A stretch of 64,000 nt of DNA from Pseudomonas sp. DG56-2 (lineage in GTDB: Bacteria > Pseudomonadota > Gammaproteobacteria > Pseudomonadales > Pseudomonadaceae): contig NZ_CP032311.1 of NCBI RefSeq assembly GCF_004803755.1, forward strand, positions 1,814,501-1,878,500. Reading direction: 5' to 3'. Made by a program: the position numbers and the translations under genes. Shown one piece after another: positions 10,849 to 20,928 of the stretch (within the stretch, counting starts at the first letter, position 1; each line of letters opens with the position of its first letter). The notes under the pieces were generated by a model. It saw only the letters and a program-made list of their open reading frames with translations. It did not search any database and had not been told where the DNA came from.

Positions 10849-13800
10849 TCAGCCCGTTTTAGACCCCTTGTGCTTGCCAGGCAGTGGGGCAAACAAGGCA
10901 TCGATATCCTCTGCGGCCAAACGCCAGTCACCCGCCGTTCGCCCATCCAGCACGCCGGCCGCAAGCGCCGACTTCTCCTGCTGCAGTTGCTGGATTTTTT
11001 CTTCCACCGTGCCGCGGGTGATCAGTTTGTAGACGAACACCGGTTTTTCCTGGCCGATGCGATAGGCACGGTCGGTGGCCTGGTTCTCGGCTGCCGGATT
11101 CCACCATGGGTCGTAGTGAATGACGGTATCGGCCGCCGTGAGATTCAGGCCAACGCCACCCGCCTTGAGGCTGATCAGAAATATCTGCAATTGCCCACTT
11201 TGGAAATCTTGTACGGGCGCCCGACGGTCACGGGTCTCACCGGTCAGGAGTGCGTAGGCGATGTTGCGTTGCTGCAACTCTTGCTCGATCAACCTGAGCA
11301 TGCTGGTGAATTGCGAGAACAGCAGCACTCGCCGGCCTTCGGCGCGCAGCTCCTCAAGCATTTCCATCAGGCTGGCCAGTTTGCCCGAATGGGCGCCGCG
11401 CGCGGTTGTGGCCTCGCTGTTGATCAGGCGCAAGTCACAGCAGACCTGGCGTAGTTTGAGCAATGCCTCAAGGATGATGATCTGGCTACGGGCAACACCC
11501 TTGCGCGTGATTTCGTTGCGTACCTTTTGATCCATGGCCAGGCGCATGGTCTCGTAGACATCGCGTTGAGCGTCGCTAAGGTCGACCCAATGAATCATTT
11601 CGGTCTTGGCGGGCAGCTCCGTGGCAACTTGTTCCTTGGTGCGCCGGAGCAGGAAAGGCTTGATCCGGGCGTTGAGGTGCTGCAAGCGCTCCTCATTGCC
11701 CTGGCGCTCGATCGGTACGCGATAGTCGCGATTGAATGCTTTGGCGTCACCCAGCCAGCCAGGCAGCAGAAAGTGGAACAGCGACCACAGCTCACCCAGG
11801 TGATTCTCCAGGGGGGTGCCGCTCAAGCACAGACGTTGGCGTGCTTCAAGTTGACGCGCAGCTTGGGCCGCCTTGCTGTTCGGACTTTTGATGTACTGCG
11901 CTTCATCGAGAATCAGTACATGCAGCTTCAGATCCTTGAAGTGCTCCATGTCCTTGGGCAGCAACGCGTAAGTTGTAAGCAACAAATCATAGTCGTGCAA
12001 GTTGGCAAAGTGTTTGCGTCGGCCGACGCCTTGCAGTGCAAGCACTCGTAGGCCGGGAGCGAAGCGTGCGGCTTCGTCCTGCCAGTTGGGAATCAGGCTG
12101 GTGGGCATCACCACCATGGCGGGGCGGGTCAGGCGTCCGGCGTTTTTCTCGGTGAGTAGGTGGGCGAGGGTTTGCAGGGTCTTGCCCAGGCCCATGTCAT
12201 CGGCAAGGATGCCGCCGACTTCCAGTTCGCGCAGTGCCTGCATCCAGCTCAGGCCTTCAAGCTGGTATGTACGCAGCGTTGCATTGAGGCCGCTCGGGGC
12301 CGGCGCCGGTTGAAGGCGGATATCACGCAGGCGCTCGGCGAGGTTGCGTACCTGGGCGCCGCCTTGCCAGCTTAGCGGCAGGTCTTCCAGCGCATTGAGG
12401 CGGGTAGCATCCAGGGTGGGCAGGCGCAAGCTGGTGTCGCCTGGTTCGCGTAGGTAGAAGTCGCCTAGGGTCGCCAGTACGGGTTTGAGTCGGCCATAAG
12501 GCAGTGCCACTTGCAGGTTGCGGCGTACGTTGCCTGGCGGGCCAGGTAACTGCACCAGCAATTGTTCATCGTCTCGGCGCTTTTGCAAGTGCGCGGGATT
12601 GAGCAGTTCCGGATGACTGCGCAGTACGTTGAGAAGAATCGGCAACAGGCTCAGGCGCTCGCCATTGACCTCGATACCCAGTTCCAGGTCGAACCAGTCT
12701 CGCCCACCGGCTTCATCAATATGTGCGTACCAGTCATCCACCTGGGCGAGGTTGAAGGCGAAGTCGTCGGTGTACTCGATCTCCCATCCTTGTTCGCGCA
12801 ACAGCGGCAAATCATTGAGGATGAAGCGCAGCCAAGCACCCTCGGACGCCAATTCAAGCAAGTCGCCAGCGCTTTCGGGCAACGCTTTGCTCTGTCGTGT
12901 AGCCACCTTGAATCCCAACTTCGTCAACGTTTGGCGGATGTTGCCTTCGGCTTCGGTCTGGCGCTGGATGCGGTGACAAGTGCTGCCGTCGAGTTTGGTT
13001 ACGTCTTTGGCCTGGCGGCCGCTGGTGCGCACGCCGTCGTAGACAAAAGACAAGGCGGCTCGGTGCTGGTGCTGGCGCTGCATGCGACCTGATTGCGGCA
13101 CGTAGGCGCTGAACTCGTGACTGCCCAGGGTAAGGTGGGGTATGGGTGCAATGCCTTCGATGATCTTTTCGCTCAATGTTCTGGGGGTGGGGATCTGACG
13201 ATTGAGGGTCTGAATCCGATGGCTGAATTGTACTACCTGGCTTTCCGGTATGACCGGCGCGGAGGCGAGATATGAAGCAGTGATTTCGTCGTAGTCGTGG
13301 TTCAGGCTGCCAATCTGGTCCTGGGCTTGGTTTAGGTAATACAGTGGCTGCAGGGCCAGAACGTGCTCGATCAATGTGCCGTGGTTGTACCAGCAGCCCT
13401 TGTAGTAACCGTTATCCAGCTTGACCCAGCGAAACTCGCAGCTAAGCGGCGCTCCCCGTGTAACAGGGGAGAGACGCGGCGCGAGGACCAATCGTTCGGT
13501 AGACAGGGCCAGTTCAAGCAGGGCCGCGCCATCGGCGCCCTCAAGCGTTACGGTGCCGTTGAATGTGGCGCTTTGCGCACTGGCAACGATCAGGCGCAGG
13601 AACTTCGCATCACACTCCCGCAGGTATCGCGGCTTCAGGCGCAAAGGCTCTTCGGGGTGCAAGAGCGGCTTGAGCTCGGTGAGGCTGCCATCCTTCAGGC
13701 GGTTGCATTTGTATGGGGTGATGCAGGCCTTGCCACTTTCTGGCAAGTACAGCGCATAGATTAGTATGTGCCCATCCTCTTTCGAGGATTTGTCGGCGCC

Positions 13801-14184
13801 TGCTTCAACCTTGGCCAGCCTGTCGATCCAGTGTTCCAGTTGCGGGCTCAGTCCCGACACTTCGCCTGGCTGTGGTGCTTCGTCCGGTTCTTGCAGGTCC
13901 ATCACGTAATAGAGGACGGCAGCGCAATGCTTGCAATTCAAACCTACTGGGCAACTGCAGAATGTCTTCAGGAATGGCCCATTCTCGAGCTCATCCAATT
14001 CAATCCTCTGGGTGTAGACATTGCCAGCGGAACCGCGACAGGTTGAAGTGAGCCTCGTGTCTTTCAGCGATAGCAGCTTTACGCGGCCTTGCCCCGCATA
14101 TTCGGCGCCTCTTTCCAGCACCTGTGAGCGGAACGCTGACGTCCAGTCGTCATTTTCAACCAGTTGCCGCAGTTCTCTCCGCAT
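10849..14184 (-). CDS. SWIM zinc-finger SNF2-family helicase
   Basis: A 1111-residue protein. A SWIM-type zinc finger lies at about 76-86 (C-x-C-x5-C-x-H in FCSCPVGLNCKHC). The SNF2 ATPase has Walker A at about 655 (ADDMGLGKTLQ), DEAQ box at about 757 (LDEAQYIKS), and motifs V-VI near the C-terminus (SLKAGGVGLNLTAAD, TDRAYRIGQ). It is probably a DNA- or nucleoprotein-remodelling translocase; the substrate is unknown. The start is 4 bases from the end of the csiV-like gene, in an apparent mfd-csiV-helicase operon. Confidence 0.88.
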   Translation of the reverse strand: MRRELRQLVENDDWTSAFRSQVLERGAEYAGQGRVKLLSLKDTRLTSTCRGSAGNVYTQRIELDELENGPFLKTFCSCPVGLNCKHCAAVLYYVMDLQEPDEAPQPGEVSGLSPQLEHWIDRLAKVEAGADKSSKEDGHILIYALYLPESGKACITPYKCNRLKDGSLTELKPLLHPEEPLRLKPRYLRECDAKFLRLIVASAQSATFNGTVTLEGADGAALLELALSTERLVLAPRLSPVTRGAPLSCEFRWVKLDNGYYKGCWYNHGTLIEHVLALQPLYYLNQAQDQIGSLNHDYDEITASYLASAPVIPESQVVQFSHRIQTLNRQIPTPRTLSEKIIEGIAPIPHLTLGSHEFSAYVPQSGRMQRQHQHRAALSFVYDGVRTSGRQAKDVTKLDGSTCHRIQRQTEAEGNIRQTLTKLGFKVATRQSKALPESAGDLLELASEGAWLRFILNDLPLLREQGWEIEYTDDFAFNLAQVDDWYAHIDEAGGRDWFDLELGIEVNGERLSLLPILLNVLRSHPELLNPAHLQKRRDDEQLLVQLPGPPGNVRRNLQVALPYGRLKPVLATLGDFYLREPGDTSLRLPTLDATRLNALEDLPLSWQGGAQVRNLAERLRDIRLQPAPAPSGLNATLRTYQLEGLSWMQALRELEVGGILADDMGLGKTLQTLAHLLTEKNAGRLTRPAMVVMPTSLIPNWQDEAARFAPGLRVLALQGVGRRKHFANLHDYDLLLTTYALLPKDMEHFKDLKLHVLILDEAQYIKSPNSKAAQAARQLEARQRLCLSGTPLENHLGELWSLFHFLLPGWLGDAKAFNRDYRVPIERQGNEERLQHLNARIKPFLLRRTKEQVATELPAKTEMIHWVDLSDAQRDVYETMRLAMDQKVRNEITRKGVARSQIIILEALLKLRQVCCDLRLINSEATTARGAHSGKLASLMEMLEELRAEGRRVLLFSQFTSMLRLIEQELQQRNIAYALLTGETRDRRAPVQDFQSGQLQIFLISLKAGGVGLNLTAADTVIHYDPWWNPAAENQATDRAYRIGQEKPVFVYKLITRGTVEEKIQQLQQEKSALAAGVLDGRTAGDWRLAAEDIDALFAPLPGKHKGSKTG

Positions 14185-14188
14185 CTGG

Positions 14189-14749
14189 TTATTGCTCCAT
14201 CAACTCCGGCGCTGGGCTGGGCATCCTCACCGGCCTGTTGGCAGTAACCTTGAGCAGCACGGCCAGGTGGCCGCCATCGAGAAAAGTCAGTTCTGCATTT
14301 TTTACCGTGCTGTTGCTCTGCTTGAGCTGTTCGCTCTGGACGACGGCGCCATTGCCGTCGAACTGATTGACCCAGACGTTGGCATCGACGGCGATGAAGC
14401 GATCTTCCTTAAGGCTCAGGTTGCCCTCGATCGGGAAGTGGCCGAATTGTTCCTTGCCGTCGGTGATGGCAACAATGCCGGTATCCTGTTTCCAGGCTTT
14501 GTGCAAAAGCACCGTGTATTGACTGTCCGCGGTCAGCTTCGCTGCTTCATCGGTCATTGCGGGTTTGCGCAGGTCGCCTTCGGCAAGGGCCTGGGCGCCG
14601 TTACTCCAGTCTTCTGGGGCAAACTGGCTGGTAATCGCTGGCACGGCGTTTTGCCGTACCAGAATCATTTCAACCTGATACTCCCCTTCAGCAAATGCGG
14701 CTGGGGCGAATAGCACCAGTAGCAGGGTCAGGCAGCGAATGGCACGCAT
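14189..14749 (-). CDS. CsiV-like periplasmic protein
   Basis: A 186-residue protein with a clear signal peptide (MRAIRCLTLLLVLFAPAAFA). It belongs to the CsiV group (YQVEMILVRQ start of the mature part), described in pseudomonads as peptidoglycan-binding; the exact role is unclear. It sits 10 bases after mfd and 4 bases before the SNF2 helicase, so the three are probably one transcript. Confidence 0.72.
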   Translation of the reverse strand: MRAIRCLTLLLVLFAPAAFAEGEYQVEMILVRQNAVPAITSQFAPEDWSNGAQALAEGDLRKPAMTDEAAKLTADSQYTVLLHKAWKQDTGIVAITDGKEQFGHFPIEGNLSLKEDRFIAVDANVWVNQFDGNGAVVQSEQLKQSNSTVKNAELTFLDGGHLAVLLKVTANRPVRMPSPAPELMEQ

Positions 14750-14759
14750 GGATCTTCCT

Positions 14760-17700
14760 TCACGCAGATTGTGGGGTCAGGCGCTCGAATAGCGCCTCAA
14801 GGTTGTTGAAGCGTTCTTCCGGGCGCTCCATCGGCACCATGAACTTGAACTGGGTGGCACCTTCGAACTTGTAGCGCTTGGGCTGGCTCTGGATCAGCTT
14901 GATCAATGCCATTGGGTCGACCGGCGTCTCGGCTTCGAATTCGATCTTGCCGCCGTTAGGGCCGGCGTCGACTTTCTTGATGCCAAGCTTTTCTGCCTGC
15001 AGCTTGAGCAAGGTCAGGCGTACCAGGTTTTTGGTTGGCTCGGGTAGCAGCCCGAAACGGTCGATCATCTCCACTTGCAGGTCTTTGAGGCCGTCCTCAT
15101 CCACCGCCGAGGCAATTCGCTTGTACAGAATCAGGCGCGCATGCACATCTGGGAGGTAATCTTCAGGAATCAGCGCGGGTAGGCGTAGATTGATTTCCGG
15201 GCCACCGCCCAACGGCTGGTCGAGGTTAGGCTGGGTACCCTTGCGGATGGCCTTGACCGCGCGCTCGAGCATTTCCATGTACAGGGTAAAACCGACCGCC
15301 TGGATTTGCCCGCTCTGGCCTTCGCCAAGTAGCTCGCCGGCGCCACGGATCTCCAGGTCGTTGGTGGCAAGGACGAAGCCTGCGCCCAAATCCTGGGTAT
15401 TGGCGATAGCCTCCAGGCGCTTCTCGGCATCTGGCGTGATTTGCTGGCGTGGCGGGGTCAGCAGGTAAGCGTATGCCTGGTGGTGACTGCGTCCGACCCG
15501 GCCACGCAACTGGTGCAACTGGGCCAGGCCGAACTTGTCGGCACGCTCGATGATGATGGTGTTGGCGCTCGGTACGTCGATACCGGTCTCGATAATGGTC
15601 GAGGCAATCAACACGTTGAAGCGCTTATGGTAGAAGTCGCTCATCACCTGTTCGAGTTCGCGTTCGCGCATCTGCCCGTGACCGATGCCAATGCGCGCCT
15701 CGGGTACCAGTTCAGCGAGGTCGGCGGCGCACTTCTCGATGCTTTTCACATCGTTGTGCAGATAGTAGACCTGGCCGCCGCGCAGCAGCTCGCGCAGCAG
15801 TGCTTCTTTGACGGTGCTCTTGTTCTGCTCCATGACAAAGGTACGCACCGACAACCGCCGAGCTGGCGGGGTGGCGATGATCGACAGGTCGCGCATGCCG
15901 GCCACGGCCATGTTCAGCGTACGCGGGATCGGTGTAGCCGTCAGGGTGAGGATGTCGACCTCGCTGCGCAGCGCCTTGAGCTGTTCTTTCTGGCGTACGC
16001 CAAAACGGTGCTCTTCGTCGATGATCACCAGGCCCAGGTCTTTGATCTTGACGTCGTCTTGCAGCAACTTGTGGGTGCCGATGACGATGTCGATCTTGCC
16101 TTCGGCGAGATCGGCGACGGCGCTGGCGATTTCTTTAGGTGACTTGAAGCGGCTCATTACTTCCACGGTGACAGGCCAGTCGGCAAAGCGGTCGCGGAAG
16201 CTGTTGTAGTGCTGTTGGGCGAGCAGGGTAGTCGGTACCAGGATTGCTACCTGGCGACCGCCGTGCACGGCGATGAAGGCGGCACGCATGGCAACTTCTG
16301 TCTTGCCGAAGCCCACATCGCCGCACACCAGGCGATCCATCGGCTTGGGCGCGAGCATGTCCTCGCGCACAGCTTCGATCGCGCTTTGCTGGTCGGGGGT
16401 TTCCTCGAAAGGAAAGCCGGCGCTGAACGTGGCGTAGTCGGCAGACGGATCGGCGAAGGCATACCCTTTGCGCGCGGCGCGGCGGGCATAAATGTCGAGC
16501 AGCTCGGCGGCCACGTCGCGCACCTGTTCGGCCGCTTTGCGCTTGGCTTTTTGCCAGGTTTCGGAGCCAAGCCGATGCAGCGGCGCCAGCGCGTCATCGC
16601 TACCGGTGTAACGAGCGATCAGGTGCAGGTTGGCCACCGGCACGTAGAGTTTGGCGCCCTCGGCGTACTCCAGGGTGAGAAATTCGGCGACCTGATTGTC
16701 GATTTCCAGGGTCGCCAGGCCCAGGTAGCGACCCACACCGTGATCGATGTGCACCACTGGCGCGCCTTCGCGCAGTTCGGTGAGGTTCTTGATGACGGCA
16801 TCGTTGCTGCCGTCGCTGCGTTTTTCCCGGCGTCGACGCTGCATGACCCGTTGCCCGAACAGCGGGCTTTCGGCGACCAGGGCAATGGCTGGATCTTCCA
16901 GCAGCAGGCCTTCATCGAGCGGGGCGATGGTAATTGCCAGGCGCTCTTTGCCGGCAACAAATGCACTCCAACTGTCGACGGTTTGCGGGCGCAGCTTCAG
17001 GCGCTCGAGGAGTTCGAGCAGCACTTCGCGACGGCCTGCCGACTCGGCAGTGAACAACACGCGGCCAGCGAACTGGTCGAGGAACGCTGATAACGCTGCC
17101 AACGGCTGGTGGGCCTTGGCTTCGATGGCAAGATTGGGCAGCGCTTGTGCCGGGAAGCGCTCGCGACCGACGCCGCTGTCGATGTCATCCTGGCTGGCGA
17201 CAACGCGTGGCCAGTTTTTCAGGCGGGCGAAACAATCCTCTACCGGCAGGAACAATTCGGCCGGTGGCAACAGGGGGCGCGACGGATCGATACGCCGCTC
17301 CTCGTAGCGGTTGCGCACATCGCTCCAGAAATGCTCGGCTGCCTGCTCGACGCCGGGCAGGGAAAATACCTGGGTGTCCTGGGGCAGGTAGTCGAACAGT
17401 GTCGAGGTGTCATCGAAAAACAGCGGCAGGTAATACTCGATACCGGCAGGGGTAATGCCGCTGGACAGGTCCTGGAAGATCGAGCAGCGGCGGAAGTCGA
17501 CGTCGAAGCGCTCACGAAAGCGAGCCTTGAAGCGAGTCACGGCATCTTTTTGCAGCGGAAACTCGCGCGCCGGCAACAAGCGCACCGACTCCACTTTGTC
17601 GATGGAGCGCTGGGTCTCCGGGTCGAAGGTCCGCAGGGTCTCGATCTCGTCGTCGAACAGATCGATCCGGTACGGCAGCTTGCTGCCCATTGGGAACAGA

Positions 17701-18209
17701 TCGATCAGTGCGCCGCGCACGGCGAATTCACCGTGTTCGTACACCGTATCGACACAGCGGTAACCGCTGGCTTCCAGACGTGTACGCATTTGCTCGACAT
17801 CGAGCTTCTGGCCGATGTCCAGCACCAGGCTGCTACCCAGCAGGAAGCGGGTCGGTGCCAGGCGGTGCAGGGCAGTGGTGATCGGCACCACGAGAATGCC
17901 GTGGTCAAGCTCCGGCAGCCGGTACAGGCTGGCAATCCGCTGAGAGATGATGTCCTGGTGCGGCGAGAACAGGTCGTAGGGCAGGGTTTCCCAGTCGGGG
18001 AACGGCAATACCGGCAGATCCGGCGCAAAAAAGCGCAACTCCTGCTCGAGCCGGTCAGCTGTTTGGCTGTCGGCGGTCAGAAGCAGGGTAAAGCGCTTGG
18101 CGGCGCTGGCAGCTTCGGCAATGGCCAGGCTCAGGGCAGCGCCCGGCAGATTGCCCCAGGTTTGTTTGCCGGCAGTGGCCGGCAGGTGCGGTAGACGCAG
18201 TACAGGCAC
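14760..18209 (-). CDS. mfd: Mfd, transcription-repair coupling factor
   Basis: A 1149-residue ATP-dependent translocase that removes stalled RNA polymerase and recruits UvrA. The UvrB-homology N-terminus is at about 1-340, the RNA-polymerase-interaction domain near 480-560 (VHIDHGVGRYLGL), and the helicase module has Walker A at about 628 (GDVGFGKTEVAMR), DEEHRFG box and the TRG-like segment ETGIDVPSANTIIIERAD. Normal length. It is transcribed divergently from gap and is the first gene of its operon. Confidence 0.97.
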   Translation of the reverse strand: MPVLRLPHLPATAGKQTWGNLPGAALSLAIAEAASAAKRFTLLLTADSQTADRLEQELRFFAPDLPVLPFPDWETLPYDLFSPHQDIISQRIASLYRLPELDHGILVVPITTALHRLAPTRFLLGSSLVLDIGQKLDVEQMRTRLEASGYRCVDTVYEHGEFAVRGALIDLFPMGSKLPYRIDLFDDEIETLRTFDPETQRSIDKVESVRLLPAREFPLQKDAVTRFKARFRERFDVDFRRCSIFQDLSSGITPAGIEYYLPLFFDDTSTLFDYLPQDTQVFSLPGVEQAAEHFWSDVRNRYEERRIDPSRPLLPPAELFLPVEDCFARLKNWPRVVASQDDIDSGVGRERFPAQALPNLAIEAKAHQPLAALSAFLDQFAGRVLFTAESAGRREVLLELLERLKLRPQTVDSWSAFVAGKERLAITIAPLDEGLLLEDPAIALVAESPLFGQRVMQRRRREKRSDGSNDAVIKNLTELREGAPVVHIDHGVGRYLGLATLEIDNQVAEFLTLEYAEGAKLYVPVANLHLIARYTGSDDALAPLHRLGSETWQKAKRKAAEQVRDVAAELLDIYARRAARKGYAFADPSADYATFSAGFPFEETPDQQSAIEAVREDMLAPKPMDRLVCGDVGFGKTEVAMRAAFIAVHGGRQVAILVPTTLLAQQHYNSFRDRFADWPVTVEVMSRFKSPKEIASAVADLAEGKIDIVIGTHKLLQDDVKIKDLGLVIIDEEHRFGVRQKEQLKALRSEVDILTLTATPIPRTLNMAVAGMRDLSIIATPPARRLSVRTFVMEQNKSTVKEALLRELLRGGQVYYLHNDVKSIEKCAADLAELVPEARIGIGHGQMRERELEQVMSDFYHKRFNVLIASTIIETGIDVPSANTIIIERADKFGLAQLHQLRGRVGRSHHQAYAYLLTPPRQQITPDAEKRLEAIANTQDLGAGFVLATNDLEIRGAGELLGEGQSGQIQAVGFTLYMEMLERAVKAIRKGTQPNLDQPLGGGPEINLRLPALIPEDYLPDVHARLILYKRIASAVDEDGLKDLQVEMIDRFGLLPEPTKNLVRLTLLKLQAEKLGIKKVDAGPNGGKIEFEAETPVDPMALIKLIQSQPKRYKFEGATQFKFMVPMERPEERFNNLEALFERLTPQSA

Positions 18210-18378
18210 GGGAGGTCGAGCTCCAAGCGTTACGACAAAGACGACAATTGTACCGGTGACGAGCCCGTGCTGTCAGGTTTGCGCAGGCTAAATCCATGTA
18301 GTGACGCATCGGCGACAGGCGCTCATTGCTCGATGGGCTGCGGGGCGTCATAATGTAGCCCCTTTTTTCTGTCCCTAC

Positions 18379-19842
18379 ATGTGGAAGGTTCCCGTGACTC
18401 AGAAGCCCGACCAGTGTCTTGGTGAGTGGATTGATCGTGAAGCACTTGCAGAAGCGATGATCCCGCTTATCGGTCAGCTCTACCGCAATAACAATGTGGT
18501 GAGCTCGATCTATGGCCGCAGCCTGATCAACCGCTCGGTGATCTCGATCCTCAAAGCGCATCGCTTTGCTCGTCATCGCCAAACCGACGAAACCGAACTC
18601 TCTGTCCACGAGACATTCCCGCTGCTCAAGGCCATGAGTGAGCTGAAACTGGGTGCCGCTTCGGTCGACCTGGGCAAGCTGGCCAACAAATTCAAGCAAG
18701 AAGGCAACGGCCGCAGCGCCGAGCAGTTCGTGCGTGAAGAAATGGCCGATGTGGTTGGCCAGCAGAATGCTTCGGCGCGCAAAGGCACCGACGTCGTGCT
18801 GTACGGCTTCGGTCGTATCGGCCGTCTGCTGGCGCGCATCCTGATCGAAAAAACCGGTGGTGGCGACGGTCTGCGTCTGCGTGCCATCGTCGTGCGCAAA
18901 GGCGCCGAAAACGATCTGGTCAAGCGTGCCAGCCTGTTGCGTCGTGACTCGGTTCACGGCCCGTTCGATGGCACCATCACCATCGATGAAGAACACAACA
19001 CCATCACCGCCAACGGCAACCTGATCCAGGTTATCTACGCCAAGAGCCCGAGCGAAGTCGACTACACCCAGTACGGCATCGAAAACGCTCTGATCGTCGA
19101 CAACACCGGTGTATGGCGTGATGCCGACGGCCTGGGCCAGCACCTGGCTTGCCCTGGCGCTGCTCGCGTAATCCTCACTGCCCCTGGCAAAGGCGCACTG
19201 AAGAACATCGTGCACGGTATCAACCACGGTGAAATCAACGCTGACGACAAGATCATCTCGGCCGCTTCCTGCACCACCAACGCTATCGTGCCGGTGCTGA
19301 AAGCTGTCAATGACAAGTACGGCATCGTCAACGGCCACGTCGAAACCGTTCACTCGTTCACCAACGACCAGAACCTGATCGACAACTTCCACAAGGGCAG
19401 CCGTCGTGGCCGCGCCGCGCCGCTGAACATGGTTATCACCGAGACGGGTGCAGCCACTGCAGCTGCCAAGGCGTTGCCTGTGCTCAAGGGCAAGCTGACC
19501 GGTAACGCGATTCGTGTTCCAACGCCGAACGTGTCGATGGCCATCCTGAACCTGAACCTGGAAAAGGCCACCAGCCGCGAAGAAATCAACGAGTACCTGC
19601 GCCAGATGGCCATGCACTCGGATCTGCACAAGCAGATCGACTACGTCAGCTCGCAGGAAGTGGTTTCCACTGACTTCGTTGGCTCGCGTCACGCCGGTGT
19701 GGTCGATGCCGAAGCTACCATCTGCAACGATAATCGCGTTGTCCTGTACGTCTGGTACGACAACGAATTCGGTTACAGCTGCCAGGTCGTGCGTGTAATG
19801 GAAGACATGGCCGGTGTAAACCCGCCAGCTTTCCCACGCTAA
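18379..19842 (+). CDS. gap: Glyceraldehyde-3-phosphate dehydrogenase, long form
   Basis: A GAPDH family enzyme; the catalytic cysteine is C298 (SAASCTTNA) when counted from this ATG (487 residues). The Rossmann motif (YGFGRIGRLLAR) begins only near residue 140, so there is an N-terminal extension of about 130 residues compared with ordinary ~330-residue GAPDH, as in the second Gap of pseudomonads. The start is uncertain: ATG at 18379, or a GTG at 18394 that has GGAAGG 6 bases before it. A strong terminator follows. Confidence 0.9.
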   Translation: MWKVPVTQKPDQCLGEWIDREALAEAMIPLIGQLYRNNNVVSSIYGRSLINRSVISILKAHRFARHRQTDETELSVHETFPLLKAMSELKLGAASVDLGKLANKFKQEGNGRSAEQFVREEMADVVGQQNASARKGTDVVLYGFGRIGRLLARILIEKTGGGDGLRLRAIVVRKGAENDLVKRASLLRRDSVHGPFDGTITIDEEHNTITANGNLIQVIYAKSPSEVDYTQYGIENALIVDNTGVWRDADGLGQHLACPGAARVILTAPGKGALKNIVHGINHGEINADDKIISAASCTTNAIVPVLKAVNDKYGIVNGHVETVHSFTNDQNLIDNFHKGSRRGRAAPLNMVITETGAATAAAKALPVLKGKLTGNAIRVPTPNVSMAILNLNLEKATSREEINEYLRQMAMHSDLHKQIDYVSSQEVVSTDFVGSRHAGVVDAEATICNDNRVVLYVWYDNEFGYSCQVVRVMEDMAGVNPPAFPR

Positions 19843-19862
19843 GCTTGTCTTGGTCGTGAAAG

Positions 19863-19891
19863 ACGGGAACCTTAGGGTTCCCGTTTTTTTT
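19863..19891 (+). terminator. Intrinsic terminator of gap
   Basis: A 9-bp stem (ACGGGAACC / GGTTCCCGT) with a 4-base loop and an 8-T run. Confidence 0.9.
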
Positions 19892-19913
19892 GCCTGATTT
19901 TCCAGGAGGATGA

Positions 19914-20924
19914 ATGCGTAAGCTGTTGCTGGCGAACGCGCTGGTGAGTGCACTGATCAACCTGGCCGGTTGCTCGCAAGGCGATACGCTCGAGCGCGTC
20001 AGCGGGCCAACCATGGGTAGCAGTTACACCGTGCAGTATGTGCGCACGGCTCAGGGGCCGACACCGGAACGGGTCAGGCAGGAAGTGCAGAGCGTACTCG
20101 AGGGGATCGACAAGCGCTTTTCCACCTATCGTAGCGACTCGTTGACCGAGACCTTCAATCGCTTGCCCGCCAACAGCTGCCAGGTGATGCCGGCAGAGGT
20201 GTTGGGGCTGGTGCGCGTTGGCGAGCAGCTGTCGCAGCAGAGTGATGGTGCATTTGACCTGACCGTGGAGCCGTTACTCGATCTGTGGGGGTTTGGTCCG
20301 CAATCACGGCGAGAGAAAGTGCCGGACGCACAGGCGTTGGCCAGCACGCGGCAGCGCGTCGGGCATGGGCATTTGCGCATAGTGGGCGAGCAGCTGTGCA
20401 AGGATGCGGCGGTGCAGATCGACTTCAATAGTATCGCGGCAGGTCATGCGGTGGACCTGCTGGTTGAACGCCTTGATGCCCTGGGGGTCGCGGATTTGCT
20501 GGTCGAAGTGACCGGCGAGCTCAAAGCCGTGGGGCGAAAGCCCGATGGCAGCCACTGGAAAGTAGCGCTGGAACTCCCCCGCGATGATCGCCAGATTGCC
20601 CAACAAATAGTGGCGGTGGATGGCTATGGCGTTTCGACCTCCGGTGACTATCGCAACTATTTCGAGGAGAATGGCCAACGCTATTCGCACACCTTCGATG
20701 CGCGCCAAGGCAAACCGGTGCAGCATGAGTTGGCGGCGGTGACGGTTTTTGCTCGTTCAGCGTTGAAGGCTGACGGTTACTCGACCTTGTTGTTGATCCT
20801 TGGGCCGCAACAGGGCTGGGACTTTGCCTTGAAGCACGAAATTGCTGCGGTATTCGTGACCCGGGTTGGCGATGGTTTCGTCTCTCGGAGCACGCCCGCC
20901 TTTGCTCAAGTGGTTAAGAATTGA
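19914..20924 (+). CDS. apbE: ApbE, FAD:protein FMN transferase lipoprotein
   Basis: A 336-residue ApbE-family flavin transferase, which attaches FMN to Thr/Ser of respiratory flavoproteins in the periplasm. The N-terminus is a lipoprotein signal with lipobox LAGC (C20). The GPTMGSSYTVQYV start and the DGAFDLTVEPLLDLWGFGP segment are typical. The usual IAKG motif reads SIAAG here, with alanine in place of the lysine. In P. aeruginosa this gene lies with the nqr operon; no nqr gene is present here. Confidence 0.88.
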   Translation: MRKLLLANALVSALINLAGCSQGDTLERVSGPTMGSSYTVQYVRTAQGPTPERVRQEVQSVLEGIDKRFSTYRSDSLTETFNRLPANSCQVMPAEVLGLVRVGEQLSQQSDGAFDLTVEPLLDLWGFGPQSRREKVPDAQALASTRQRVGHGHLRIVGEQLCKDAAVQIDFNSIAAGHAVDLLVERLDALGVADLLVEVTGELKAVGRKPDGSHWKVALELPRDDRQIAQQIVAVDGYGVSTSGDYRNYFEENGQRYSHTFDARQGKPVQHELAAVTVFARSALKADGYSTLLLILGPQQGWDFALKHEIAAVFVTRVGDGFVSRSTPAFAQVVKN

Positions 20925-20928
20925 AAGG

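Noticed and set aside
18055..19953. 632-residue minus-strand frame across mfd start and gap
   Set aside because: Antisense to two sure genes; low-complexity composition typical of shadow frames.
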